Assembly: GCA_963732375.1 (NCBI GenBank)
Contig: CAVSZE010000003.1
Location: 593,042 to 657,041, forward strand
Direction: 5' to 3'
DNA: 64,000 bases
From: RPQJ01 sp963732375
GTDB taxonomy: Bacteria; Pseudomonadota; Gammaproteobacteria; Steroidobacterales; Steroidobacteraceae
The notes beneath the pieces were generated by a model, which worked only from the letters and a program-made list of their open reading frames with translations, had not been told where the DNA came from and did not search any database. Shown here piece by piece: positions 35,297 to 43,970 of this stretch (the stretch's first letter is position 1; the number at the start of each line of letters is the position of its first letter). The translations under genes and the position numbers were made by a program.

Positions 35297-35628
35297 CGAG
35301 CCTCCAGTTCCGCCTCCAGCACCTTCTTGAATGCTCGCCGCTGAATGGAGGTCAGATCGCTGACCTCGTCCTTGTCGTACAGCGTGAACAGCCAGAACTG
35401 CCGACCTGCCAGCCAATGGAAATAGATGACTCGCAAGCCGCCACGCGTTCCTTTTCGTCGACGGGAATCCGCAAACCTGAGCTTCCGAAGACCGCCCGCC
35501 CCTGGCATAACGTCGCCTGCATCGGGCTGAGCCATGAGGCTCTGCTGAAGCACGGCAAACTCCTCATCCGAAAGGTAGTCGGGACGAAGCCGCTCGAAAG
35601 CCGGCAGTTCCAGAAACGTCGCTTTCAA
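35143..35628 (-). CDS. RelE/HigB-like toxin with an over-long C-terminus
   Basis: 161 residues if started at TTG 35628, which gives L/M-K-A-T-F-L-E-L-P-x-F-E-R, the usual start of this family. The core (about residues 1-110) has G-D-V-M-P-G-A-G-G-L-R-K-L-R-F and R-G-G-L-R-V-I-Y-F-H-W, characteristic of ribosome-dependent RelE/HigB mRNases. The frame then runs 154 bp into the antitoxin gene, adding about 50 unrelated residues. An ATG at 35745 would place the start upstream of the predicted promoter. Confidence 0.75.
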   Translation of the reverse strand: MKATFLELPAFERLRPDYLSDEEFAVLQQSLMAQPDAGDVMPGAGGLRKLRFADSRRRKGTRGGLRVIYFHWLAGRQFWLFTLYDKDEVSDLTSIQRRAFKKVLEAELEARWLKGQKQRSRRRRGGIYSWNSSRAWRPLESRARESARCGRTRWMSGPHRN

Positions 35629-35634
35629 TGGCGA

Positions 35635-35662
35635 ACTATACGCAAGTTGCGGATATTGGCAA
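35635..35662 (-). promoter_or_regulatory. Promoter of the toxin-antitoxin pair
   Basis: On the minus strand TTGCCA (35662-35657) and TATAGT (35640-35635) are separated by 16 bp. The start point would fall at or within a few bases of the TTG at 35628, suggesting a leaderless or nearly leaderless toxin mRNA. A related sequence (GCAAGTTGCGG plus ATATTGG or CTATAGG) occurs at about 35643 and 35826. Confidence 0.5.
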
Positions 35663-35835
35663 CATGCGGCATTTTGCGGAGGATGGCTCGGAGCTGGCAG
35701 CCGAAAATGTGATGCGTTCAGCCGGAAATGCTTTGGCACAGCCATTCAAGTCGGCGCGCATCTTCGCGACTGGGCCGTGGCTAGCCGATGGTTTGCGAAT
35801 CGCGTGATGGCGGCCTGCTTGGTAGCAAGTTGCGG

Positions 35836-36459
35836 CTATAGGTCGGCCATCAGGCGTACCAGGTCACCGCCCGACACGATCAGCATCGTCAACGCCGCGA
35901 GGTTCAAGACCACGGCTACCCAGAATGCCGACAGGAACGATTCCTTGCGCGACTTGTGACGCCACGCGCGCTGCGCGATCCAGGCCCCCGGCCAACCGCC
36001 GAGCATCGCCAGGCCGTTAAGCGTGGATTCCTGCGTGCGCCAGTGCCCGCCTCGCGCAGACACCTTGTCCCAGCCGTAGAGGAAGAACGTCAGGACGCTA
36101 AGTAACAGGTACCAGGGAAATACCCACCAGGGGGCTCGGCCCATCACAGCCAGCACTGTGACGACAACAGCGAACACCGACGAACAAATGATCGGCAGCG
36201 CGAGGCTTGCGGACGACGATGGGGCCCGCTTCTTTACCGACTGCCGGGCAACCGATGAGTAGCGGATCTCCCTCGCCTGGGGGCGCCCGCGATCGTCGCG
36301 GGCCAGTTCGTAGGTCACCGTGACATTGAGAGACGGTCGCTTCGAGCGAACCTCAAACGCCTTGATGTGGCAGAAAATCCTGTCGCCACCTTCTGCCGGC
36401 CTGATGAACCCGAAGCCCCGATCATCATTCCATTCGGCAATCGTTCCCTTGAAGCGCAT
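35836..36459 (-). CDS. Cold-shock domain fused to DUF1294 membrane domain
   Basis: 207 residues from the ATG at 36459, which has a GGGACGG site. Residues 1-65 form a cold-shock fold (K-G-T-I-A-E-W-N, R-G-F-G-F-I, F-C-H-I). The rest has three or four membrane spans with the DUF1294 signature Y-G-W-D-K and R-x-x-E-x-x-L-x-x-L-A-x-L-G-G-W-P-G. This is a known but unexplained architecture, tying RNA or ssDNA binding to the membrane. Confidence 0.87.
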   Translation of the reverse strand: MRFKGTIAEWNDDRGFGFIRPAEGGDRIFCHIKAFEVRSKRPSLNVTVTYELARDDRGRPQAREIRYSSVARQSVKKRAPSSSASLALPIICSSVFAVVVTVLAVMGRAPWWVFPWYLLLSVLTFFLYGWDKVSARGGHWRTQESTLNGLAMLGGWPGAWIAQRAWRHKSRKESFLSAFWVAVVLNLAALTMLIVSGGDLVRLMADL

Positions 36460-36541
36460 CGCACCGTCCCTTGAACAGTGCACGAATTGTCGCTCAAGAC
36501 GCGCAGCGACGCCTCACTCTGAAGTGGCACGCGCGCGCGAG

Positions 36542-37717
36542 CTATGCTGTCCTTCTGCGCGAACGGTACCAGGTGAGGACGATGAGCATTGCGAGTGCGA
36601 CGATCGCAAGGGACGCTCGCGGGTACACGATCGTCAACACAATTGGCGTCAGCAGGGCGCGGGCGACAAGCCTGAGCGACGGGTGCGCGGCGATGACTGC
36701 TGCCAGGGGTGGCGAGTTCCGATAGTAGAAACGGATGAATGCGCGGCCGAGCTCGGTGCGCTGCAGGTAGCGGTCGCGGAATTGCCGCAGCGCGACGACA
36801 TGTGGTTCCAGGGCGGAACCGTACGCGGCAGTCGCGATGAAACAACCGATTGCCACGTTGCCGATGTTGCCGACATCAACAGAGCAGTCGCCGAAGAGCG
36901 GGAGACCCACCTCATCCTCGTCCAGGTTGTTGCTTGTCGCGTAATCGGTATCCGCGCTCGACGCGGCAAAAGTCATCATCAGAAATCGTGTGGTCGTGTT
37001 CCGAAAATCATCGGACACCGCCAGCCGCGTGACGGTGGCACCGGCGGCGACGGTGGCGATCGTGCAGCGCAGGCCGGAGCAGCCGGTACTGGTGAAATGC
37101 AGCCCGGGGGCAATCGCTGGATCCTGGCTCATGTCGACGATGACGTCGTGCGCATCGTCGGGTCCGGCGTTGGTCACGTAAACGGTCGGCTCCAGGTGGC
37201 GAGATGTCGCACATTGGGGCCAAACGATCGTGTCGCCGTTTATCGACAGGTCTACACAGACGACATTCGCTGACGTCCGAACGGCGGCGACCGCGCGGTT
37301 GTTGGACTTCTGCGTGTCGAGCAGATCGTTCGTCTCCGCGACATTTACGCTACAGGGCGGTTGGACGGGCGCGACGACAATCGCCGGAATGACCAGCAGC
37401 GCGGTGGCTCCTGGACCCAGGTCGCCGACAGCCCATGCGCCGGTGGCCGCGTCGTACGTGCCGACGCTGGTGAATGCCGCCATGCCAGCCGGTATCGCGA
37501 GCTCCGCAGGCAGCTTGTCGGTGACGATGACCGCCGTCGCCGGATCGGCACCGACGTTGTTCAGCGTGACGGTGAATTGAACCGGTTGCCCGGATCCGGG
37601 GACCGGGACATCGACGGACATTCTGAGCGCGAGGTCCGGCGCCGCCACGACCAGTGTTGGAAACAGCGCGAGCAACGCTGCCGCGAAGAGGGTTCGCACG
37701 CTGGCTGCACGTGCCAA
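36542..37717 (-). CDS. Exported DUF11-repeat protein with CFI-box C-terminus
   Basis: 391 residues; the apparent start is TTG at 37717, with a GTG at 37699 as alternative. A signal peptide (residues about 5-26) is followed by two DUF11-type beta-sandwich repeats (about 28-125 and 150-250). The C-terminus has the CFI-box start C-F-I-A-T-A-A-Y-G-S and ends in a membrane span. CFI-box tails are thought to be sorting or processing signals. The protein is probably surface-exposed or envelope-bound. Confidence 0.78.
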   Translation of the reverse strand: MARAASVRTLFAAALLALFPTLVVAAPDLALRMSVDVPVPGSGQPVQFTVTLNNVGADPATAVIVTDKLPAELAIPAGMAAFTSVGTYDAATGAWAVGDLGPGATALLVIPAIVVAPVQPPCSVNVAETNDLLDTQKSNNRAVAAVRTSANVVCVDLSINGDTIVWPQCATSRHLEPTVYVTNAGPDDAHDVIVDMSQDPAIAPGLHFTSTGCSGLRCTIATVAAGATVTRLAVSDDFRNTTTRFLMMTFAASSADTDYATSNNLDEDEVGLPLFGDCSVDVGNIGNVAIGCFIATAAYGSALEPHVVALRQFRDRYLQRTELGRAFIRFYYRNSPPLAAVIAAHPSLRLVARALLTPIVLTIVYPRASLAIVALAMLIVLTWYRSRRRTA

Positions 37718-37742
37718 GGTCGGTTACATCTCGCCCGTTCGG

Positions 37743-38192
37743 TCAGCGCGAGGGGACTGGATAGCAGTGGCGCTCCACGTGCGGGTTGCCGGATGAGTCG
37801 TGAATGATGTCGTCGTAGCAGTTCTCCGCAGCGGGCGCGGGAGCTGGTGCGTAGACGGTTGCCGGTGGCGGTGCCGAGGCCTGGTTTACCGCTGTGGCCA
37901 CCACCGCGCCCACGATGAGACCACCGATCGCCCAAAGTGCGTCGTCGTTGTCGTTGTGGTGCTTGTTCCCGTAATACGGGTAACCGTAGGAAACGTACGG
38001 CGCGCGGTAGGGGTAGTAGCGATAGCCGGCGTAGCGAGCGGGCGGAGCTCGGTAATACGGCTGGGGTGGCGGCGCATATCTGCCGTTGTACTGATGGTTG
38101 GGCGGAGGTGGTGGCCGGCCGTGGTCGTCTCCGACAGAGACCATTGGCAGTGCGACCAATCCACAGAGTACTGAGGTGAGTAACTTGCGCAT
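37743..38192 (-). CDS. Exported Pro/Tyr-rich protein with glycine-zipper segment
   Basis: 149 residues from the ATG at 38192, which has an AGGAG site. A signal peptide is followed by a Pro/Tyr-rich stretch (about 25-75, many Y-Y-P and R-Y), then N/D/H-rich sequence, a G-G-L-I-V-G-A-V-V-A hydrophobic segment and a C-terminus with two cysteines. It looks like an envelope protein of unknown function. It is 25 bp upstream of the DUF11 gene on the same strand. Confidence 0.7.
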   Translation of the reverse strand: MRKLLTSVLCGLVALPMVSVGDDHGRPPPPPNHQYNGRYAPPPQPYYRAPPARYAGYRYYPYRAPYVSYGYPYYGNKHHNDNDDALWAIGGLIVGAVVATAVNQASAPPPATVYAPAPAPAAENCYDDIIHDSSGNPHVERHCYPVPSR

Positions 38193-38710
38193 CTGCGTGC
38201 TCCTGTCTTCTCTTTGACTCCGGATTTCGCTGGGTTGTTCCTGGAACGACTCAGCGACTACCGCGCGTTGGTGCCAGAGGTATCTTACGGTCGGTTCCAT
38301 AGCAACCGGGACGCTCTTTCCCGAAATGTGTAACGCGCCTGCGGTGCGTCGGTTGACAGGCCGGCGGTCGGGAATAGTCCTCGAGGTAATGCCCGGCGCT
38401 TTCTGATTTGCTGGCTGCCCTCCCCCCGCCCTCTATCCCTCCCCCGGTCTTTGGGATTGTGGCTCCGGGCGGCGTTGCTGCATAGGAGCATTACAGCCGA
38501 TGCAGCAACTACAGGATGGGGCTGTAAGCGCTTGTTTTAACTAATTAAAATGACCCTTTCGCCAGGATATTCAACGCTTTTGCGTGTCGGATGCAACGCC
38601 CTTTCCGCGGCTCGATTCTGACCACACGCGAAGATGCGTACAGGCACTTTGCGGGAGACGCAAAGTGCCTGAGCATCCGTCCTGCGTCCTCATGCGCCGC
38701 AAGACCGGCC
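38193..38710. other. Intergenic region with inverted repeats
   Basis: About 518 bp without a gene. An inverted repeat TTACAGCC (38491-38498) / GGCTGTAA (38520-38527) is followed by an AT-rich stretch with TTAACTAATTAAAA at about 38537. It could be a promoter or binding site for the minus-strand Pro/Tyr-rich gene. The perfect hairpin repeat at 38641-38671 lies just downstream of the peroxidase gene. Confidence 0.5.
38641..38671. repeat. Perfect hairpin repeat, copy 2
   Basis: Thirteen-base arms CAGGCACTTTGCG and its complement with loop GGAGA. It is identical to the copy at 23486-23512 in loop and 11-bp stem, extended by two pairs. It sits 40 bp downstream of the peroxidase stop codon and could terminate that gene, but the T-run is missing and the recurrence suggests a repeat family. 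Confidence 0.8.
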
Positions 38711-39751
38711 TCAGTCGAGGAGGTCGCCCGGAGTCGGCGGCAATCGCGGCATCTGCTGGACCGGGAATGGCCCAGTGAGGGCTTCCAGGAACGCCAAGAT
38801 ATCGGCGACCTGCGCGTCCTCGAGCGACTTGTTCAACTGAGTGCTCGCCATGACGCGGACCGCCTCGTCCATCGTATGGACCTGGCCGTTGTGGAAATAC
38901 GGGGCCGTGTACACCAGGTTGCGCAGGCCGGGGACCCGCCAGACGTTCTTGTCTGCGACGTTCTTGGTCACGGTCTCGCGCCCTGTGTCGCTCAGGAAGT
39001 CGTACTTGGCAACGTACGGGCTGTCCGGGAAGGTCGGGAACTTCATGAAGAAGCCTGTCCCAAGTGGCAGCGACGGGCCGGCGAATGTCGGGCCCTGGTG
39101 GCAACTGGTGCAACCTACTTCGGCAAAGGTCTTAAGGCCGCGGGCCTGCTGCTCCGTGAGTGCCTTCGTGTCCCCCTTGGCGTACTTGTCGTAGGCGCTG
39201 TTCGGTGTAATCAGCGTGCGCTCGTAGGCGGCGATGGCCTTGGCCAGGTTGTCCATGGTGACCACGTCACCCGTGCCGAACGCCTTTTCGAAATAGACCT
39301 TGTATCCGGGTATGTTGCGTACGCGGCCGATGACCGCCTCGAGGTTGGGCATCCCCATCTCGATTGCGTTCGCCGGCGGCCCCTTCGCCTGGTCCTCGAG
39401 CGTCGCCGCGCGGCCGTCCCAGAACTGGCTGTCGAGGAATGCCGCGTTGAATACCGTGGGCGCATTGCGACCGCCGATATGGCCGTGCACTCCGATGGAC
39501 GTCGGCCGGTGGTCGTCACCGCCCTCCATGACGTTGTGGCATGTGAAACAAGACACAGTGCCGGTCGAGGACACGCGCGGATCGAAGTACAACATCTTGC
39601 CGAGTTCGACCTTAGGGGCGGTCGTCGGGTTGTCCGCGGGTGCCGGGGCCACCTCCGGCAAGGCCTGCCAGGGACCGTCGGCAGCACCTGCCCCCGTCGC
39701 GCTGAACAGTGTCGTGGTCAGGGCAAAAGCGGTAATTGAGACGAAACGCAT
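38711..39751 (-). CDS. Di-haem cytochrome c peroxidase (CcpA/MauG family)
   Basis: 346 residues from the ATG at 39751, which has a GGGAG site. A signal peptide ends near G-A-G-A-A-D. Two haem c motifs, C-F-T-C-H and C-T-S-C-H, are separated as in bacterial di-haem peroxidases, with F-W-D-G-R and the N-V-W-R-V-P-x-L-R-N-L-V-Y-T-A-P-Y-F-H-N-G segment of the family. It reduces periplasmic hydrogen peroxide with cytochrome electrons. It stands alone between the hairpin repeat and the GMC oxidase. Confidence 0.92.
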   Translation of the reverse strand: MRFVSITAFALTTTLFSATGAGAADGPWQALPEVAPAPADNPTTAPKVELGKMLYFDPRVSSTGTVSCFTCHNVMEGGDDHRPTSIGVHGHIGGRNAPTVFNAAFLDSQFWDGRAATLEDQAKGPPANAIEMGMPNLEAVIGRVRNIPGYKVYFEKAFGTGDVVTMDNLAKAIAAYERTLITPNSAYDKYAKGDTKALTEQQARGLKTFAEVGCTSCHQGPTFAGPSLPLGTGFFMKFPTFPDSPYVAKYDFLSDTGRETVTKNVADKNVWRVPGLRNLVYTAPYFHNGQVHTMDEAVRVMASTQLNKSLEDAQVADILAFLEALTGPFPVQQMPRLPPTPGDLLD

Positions 39752-39941
39752 GGCATGACTCCCAGCAAACGGACGGAATGGCAGCACGTTAGGGCAATTG
39801 CGGTCACTCTATAAGTCGGGAAAGTACCGAACCCCTCAGAATGGTTGTGACCTGCCCCCCGATATCAGTGCCAGCCAGATGCCGAGCGCCATGAGGCACG
39901 CGGCGTGAAGTGGCTCAATCGAATAGCTGCACTTTCCTCGT

Positions 39942-41549
39942 TCAGGCCGCCTGTGCCTTCGGGGGCACGAGACTCATCGCGTGCTCGCTCATGGCGGTGA
40001 TCGTCAGCGACGGATTCACGCCCGGATTGGCGGGCATCGTCGATCCGTCGCAGATAATCATGTTCTGGTAGCCGAACACACGATGGCCGTGATCCACCAC
40101 GCCATGGCTGGCGTCGCGCGCGATGACGGCCCCGCCGAGAATGTGTGCGGTTGAAGGGATATTGGCCAGCGCCTCCAACAGTCCGCTCTGAGGTATCCCA
40201 CCCGTTGTCTCGGCGAGAAACCTGGCCGCCTCGTTCGCCACTTCGATGAACGTCGGGTTGGGCTTCTCCGGATCCTGCTCAGTCGTCAGGGACACGCGGC
40301 CAAACAGGCCACGCCGGGCGCGGAAGGAGATCGCGTTATCGAGCGTCTGCATCACGAGAAAGACGATGGTGCGCTCCGACCAGCCGACCGGCCACAAGGT
40401 CCGGAGGAACGTGATCGGGTGCCTGATGACATTGCCCAGCCACTTGAGCGGGCGCGTCAGCCGCGTCCCCTTGCCGGTCAACATCGTGTAGAGCAGCGAC
40501 ATCGAGTCGGCATTCCGGCCAAAGGTGTTGAACTCGATGTGTGTATCCGGCTTCGGGTGCACGCTGGAACTGATCATCACGTCATTCCAGACGTGCTTGG
40601 TGCCCTTGGGCAGCGTCACGGCCAGTAGTGCTTCGCTGTTGGTGCGCACGAGGTGCCCGAGCCGGTCGCTGATGCGCGGTAGAGAGTCATTCAGCTTGCA
40701 CTGTGCCAGAAGCGCGTTCGTGCCAAGCGCCCCGGCAGAGAACACGACACCACGCGCGCGAAACTCACGCGTTTCCTTGTTGAACCATGCGCCAGGTCGC
40801 TCGGTGATGACGCGATATCCGTCGGCGCCGTCGAGCGAATCGCTGGGACGGACATCGACCACCTGACGCTCCGGGTGGATCTGCACGCCGAGCTTTTCGG
40901 CGAACCAGAGATAGTTCTTCCTGAGCGTGTTCTTGGCACCGACGCGGCAGCCCTGGATGCACTCACCGCAGAAGATGCAACCGGTGCGATCCGGTCCCTC
41001 GCCCCCGAAATACGGATCCGGAACGACCTCGCCGGCTTTGCCGAAGAACACGCCGCAGGGCGTGCGCCTGAACGTGTCCTCCACGCCGAAGTGCCGGCCG
41101 ACCTCCTTCAGCAGGTCCTGGCCGACGCTGCCGCGCGGCACCGTCTGTACACCCAGCATGTACTCGGCAGTGTCGTAATGCGGCTTGAGAGCGGACGCCC
41201 AGTCGGCCATGTCGGCCCACTGCGGATTCCGATAGAACTCCGACGCGGCCCGGTACAACGTATTCGCGTAGACGAGGCTCCCGCCGCCGACTCCGGCACC
41301 GCTTGCGATGAACACGTCCTTGAACGGAGTCAGTCGCAGGATGCCGCGCATGCCGAGCGCCGGAGCCCAGGTGAAGTTCTTCGAGTCCCAGGTCGTCTTG
41401 GCGAAATCTTCGTCTCGGAAGCGTCGTCCCGCTTCCAGGACACCGACCGAATAGCCCCTTTCGGCAAGGCGCAGTGCGGACACACTTCCGCCGAATCCGG
41501 AGCCGATGACCAACCAGTCGTAGTCGAATCCGGTGCCGGCAGAGTTCAT
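39942..41549 (-). CDS. GMC oxidoreductase, cholesterol-oxidase-like
   Basis: 535 residues from the ATG at 41549, which has a GGGGGGAAG site. FAD fold L-V-I-G-S-G-F-G-G-S at about 14, and G-A-G-V-G-G-G-S-L-V-Y-A-N. A cysteine cluster C-I-F-C-G-E-C-I-Q-G-C resembles an iron-sulfur motif and is typical of this bacterial subfamily. The C-terminus has N-P-G-V-N-P-S-L-T-I-T. Relatives oxidise sterols, terpenoids or long alcohols. Neighbouring lipid genes suggest a hydrophobic substrate. Confidence 0.85.
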   Translation of the reverse strand: MNSAGTGFDYDWLVIGSGFGGSVSALRLAERGYSVGVLEAGRRFRDEDFAKTTWDSKNFTWAPALGMRGILRLTPFKDVFIASGAGVGGGSLVYANTLYRAASEFYRNPQWADMADWASALKPHYDTAEYMLGVQTVPRGSVGQDLLKEVGRHFGVEDTFRRTPCGVFFGKAGEVVPDPYFGGEGPDRTGCIFCGECIQGCRVGAKNTLRKNYLWFAEKLGVQIHPERQVVDVRPSDSLDGADGYRVITERPGAWFNKETREFRARGVVFSAGALGTNALLAQCKLNDSLPRISDRLGHLVRTNSEALLAVTLPKGTKHVWNDVMISSSVHPKPDTHIEFNTFGRNADSMSLLYTMLTGKGTRLTRPLKWLGNVIRHPITFLRTLWPVGWSERTIVFLVMQTLDNAISFRARRGLFGRVSLTTEQDPEKPNPTFIEVANEAARFLAETTGGIPQSGLLEALANIPSTAHILGGAVIARDASHGVVDHGHRVFGYQNMIICDGSTMPANPGVNPSLTITAMSEHAMSLVPPKAQAA

Positions 41550-41715
41550 GACTTCCCCCCTTCTTGTACCTGGACCATTGCAGTCCGAGCAGCGTCGGCG
41601 GCCTGCGTCTTCGCGTCTGGCCGGTCCACCGAGGCACGCCAGTGGACTCAACTACGGGAAGCCAGGTCGCACAACCGTGGAAACTACTCGGCGGCCCGCC
41701 GACCCACTTCCAGAT

Positions 41716-41876
41716 AGTCCGCGGTTCAGCCCATCCGGGCCCAAATGGCTGCAAAGAAGTCCGCGAACGGTGCCGGGGACCAGTTTCAAATCATCGAGTT
41801 GAGAGTGGTGGCCAGGGACGGACCGATTCGCGAAGCAAACCAGGACAGCGCGGCTGTCCAAAGGGTGAGGATCAGC
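41716..41876. repeat. Diverged copy of the tRNA-like repeat
   Basis: It is collinear with the first half of the repeat at 63604. It has the CCCAT-GGGCC region, GTCCGCG, then CAAATCATCGAGTTG and the CCA-end/acceptor segment at 41806-41816. The first hairpin (GATTCGC) has lost pairing in its right arm and similarity fades after about 41876, so the anticodon part is gone. It lies in the 470-bp gap between the GMC oxidase and crotonase genes, and I see no gene in that gap. Confidence 0.72.
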
Positions 41877-42019
41877 GCGAGCAAGCCGATCTTCGTAAGC
41901 AAGGCAAAGCTCAGCCAGGCAGCCGGGGCAGGCATGGCATCATTACACCGCGGGCGGGGGCGGTCGACGGCGTCGGAGCCCGTTTCGCCTTCCAACGACT
42001 ATCCGCCACGGAGCGGACC

Positions 42020-42913
42020 ATGACCTTCAAAACGATTCACTATCGAGTCGGCGGCGCGATCGCAGTGATCACCCTCAACCGCCCGGACGCGCTGAATACC
42101 ATCATCCCGCCCATGCCGGACGAATTTGAAGCCGCCGTGAACCTTGCGACGCGCGACTCGAATGTGAAGGTGATCATCCTGCGCGGAGCTGGTCGGTCGT
42201 TCTGCGCCGGATACGACTTTGGCGGGGGTTTCCGGCACTGGGACGAGTACCTCACGACCGATGGCAAGTGGGATCCCGGCAAGGACTTCGTCGTTGCCAC
42301 CGCCCCTGCTCTGGCGCCGACTCAGAAGTTCATGAGCATGTGGCGATCACCCAAGCCGGTCATCGCGCAGGTGCACGGTTGGTGTGTCGGAGGGGGAAGC
42401 GACACCGCCCTTTGCGCCGACATTGTCATTGCAAGCGAGGACGCACGAATCGGCACTCCATACTCCCGCATGTGGGGCGCGTATCTCAGCGGCATGTGGC
42501 TCTATCGACTCGGCCTGACGAAAGCGAAGGAATATGCACTCACCGGCAAACCACTTTCCGGCCGTGAGGCCGCCGACATCGGACTCATCAACAAGGCTGT
42601 GCCTTTCGAGCAGCTCGAAGCAGAGGTCCAGCGTACCGCTGAACAGCTGGCCTCAATCCCCTCGTCCCAGTTGGCGGCGATGAAGCTGATCGTGAATCAA
42701 GCCTACGAGCACATGGGTCTCGCCGCGACCCAGGCATTGGGACCCATCCTCGACGGCCTGATGCGCAATACTCCAGATGCGTTGGCCTTCATCAACCGGG
42801 CTAACGATCAGGGAGTGCGGGCGGTGATTTCCGAGCGAGACCAACCGTTCGGCGACTACAGCCAGGCGCCGGCCGATGAGCAGCCTAACCCGCAGCACGT
42901 GATCAAGCTGTAG
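42020..42913 (+). CDS. Enoyl-CoA hydratase/crotonase-family protein
   Basis: 297 residues from the ATG at 42020, which has a GGAG site; the open frame upstream crosses the repeat. The crotonase fold shows I-T-L-N-R-P-D-A-L-N, G-A-G-R-S-F-C-A-G-Y-D-F (oxyanion hole) and G-W-C-V-G-G-G-S. It could hydrate enoyl-CoA in beta-oxidation. Replacement of the usual glutamates makes the exact reaction uncertain. Confidence 0.87.
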   Translation: MTFKTIHYRVGGAIAVITLNRPDALNTIIPPMPDEFEAAVNLATRDSNVKVIILRGAGRSFCAGYDFGGGFRHWDEYLTTDGKWDPGKDFVVATAPALAPTQKFMSMWRSPKPVIAQVHGWCVGGGSDTALCADIVIASEDARIGTPYSRMWGAYLSGMWLYRLGLTKAKEYALTGKPLSGREAADIGLINKAVPFEQLEAEVQRTAEQLASIPSSQLAAMKLIVNQAYEHMGLAATQALGPILDGLMRNTPDALAFINRANDQGVRAVISERDQPFGDYSQAPADEQPNPQHVIKL

Positions 42914-42987
42914 CCCGCGCCAGCCCCTCAGGTTTCCAGATTCCCAATCTCCCAGCTCACCATCCCACGCCGTTTGCCCTTCCTGGC

Positions 42988-43124
42988 AAAAGGGTAACAG
43001 TCCATTCCGAGCACATAGGTAACACGTTCAGGTCTTAGCAGGAGACGCCAAGTGCCGAGGCAGCAGTATTACAAGATGAACGAGCGGCGCGTCGGCGTCG
43101 CTGGCCACCATTCGGCAGTTGACC
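42988..43124 (+). mobile_element. Possible insertion-sequence end remnant
   Basis: Two GGTAACA direct repeats are followed by an AGGAGA site and a GTG at 43052 that opens a short basic reading frame. The frame runs off into the neighbouring gene in the opposite orientation. This looks like the 5' end of a lost transposase unit. I cannot name the family, and the boundary at about 43124 coincides with the end of the repeat-protein gene. Confidence 0.35.
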
Positions 43125-43481
43125 TCAGGGCGACGTCAGAACCATCGGCGCGCCGCCGCCCTCGGAATCGACGACGACCCACTTGGTGTCACCCCAAGTC
43201 AGACCCATGACATTCGGATTGACGTCCGGCAGCCATTGCGTTCGGTACCACTGCAGCGTGTCCTCGGATATATCGCAATAAGACAGCACGCACAGCAGGT
43301 AACGTTTGCCGCTCGAGCCGAGGGCGCGGCCCGAGGCAATACCCGGCCCAACAGAAGTCCAGGTCGCTCCGTCTGGCGAAACCGCTACGCCCCCGTAACC
43401 CGAGGCGACGAAGCGCGCGCCGTCCCAGATGATCTCGGTCAGCAGGCCCTGGACAGGGACAGGGCACTTCGTCCAGTTCAT
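43125..43481 (-). CDS. BNR/photosystem-II-assembly-factor-like repeat protein, probably 3' truncated
   Basis: 118 residues. The ATG at 43481 overlaps the previous stop as ATGA, so it is translationally coupled. The repeat D-G-x-x-F-V-A-S-G-Y-G-G-V-A-V-S-P-D-G-A-T-W-T is typical of beta-propeller blades (BNR/Asp-box), and a second blade W-G-D-T-K-W-V-V-V-D-S-E-G-G starts near the end. A full propeller would be much longer, so the gene is probably cut at 43125 next to the putative IS remnant. Confidence 0.55.
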   Translation of the reverse strand: MNWTKCPVPVQGLLTEIIWDGARFVASGYGGVAVSPDGATWTSVGPGIASGRALGSSGKRYLLCVLSYCDISEDTLQWYRTQWLPDVNPNVMGLTWGDTKWVVVDSEGGGAPMVLTSP

Positions 43482-43837
43482 TCCGTCGTGACCGGCTTGC
43501 ACTCCACGGTCACGTCGACGGAAAACCACTGTTGCTGCTCAAGAAACGTGCTTTGCTCGGTCTTCCCTGGATCGACATATGTCGTCGTTCGGTACAGAGG
43601 CTGTGGCGCGGCGTCGTAGACAAGGTCGCACCGCACCTTCCCGTCCGTCTTGTTTGTCAGCTTGATGACCAGCAACCCGGTGGTTTCCACCGGCTCGATC
43701 TTGATGTCGAGATCGTGCAGCAACGGTTTGAGGTTAACCGAGTAAGTTTGCGCAGCTGCCGCCGACGCGAGCATCGTCGCCGCCAGCAGTACACACAACC
43801 TGCTCGACACCCTCCCGGTTGCATTGGAGATGTCCAT
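43478..43837 (-). CDS. Exported hypothetical protein
   Basis: 119 residues from the ATG at 43837, which has a GGAGGAG site. A signal peptide ends A-S-A-A-A-A-Q. The rest looks like a small beta-rich periplasmic domain with two cysteines (C-D-L-V and E-C-K). I do not recognise the family. It is coupled to the downstream propeller-like gene. Confidence 0.65.
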   Translation of the reverse strand: MDISNATGRVSSRLCVLLAATMLASAAAAQTYSVNLKPLLHDLDIKIEPVETTGLLVIKLTNKTDGKVRCDLVYDAAPQPLYRTTTYVDPGKTEQSTFLEQQQWFSVDVTVECKPVTTE

Positions 43838-43970
43838 CGCTGCACTCCTCCGATCTAGCAATCCATCATTACAAGGATACCACCCAGGCAATGCGGCGCC
43901 GAATCAGCTAGCCCCGAAAGCGCGATACTTCCATTGCCAAACCAGTGTCCCTGCACTGCCGCAGATATCA

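Noticed and set aside
35643..35845. Direct repeat GCAAGTTGCGG at 35643 and 35824 as an attachment-site pair
   Set aside because: Only about 17 similar bases, inside or next to coding sequence, with no integrase; kept only as a note under the toxin promoter.
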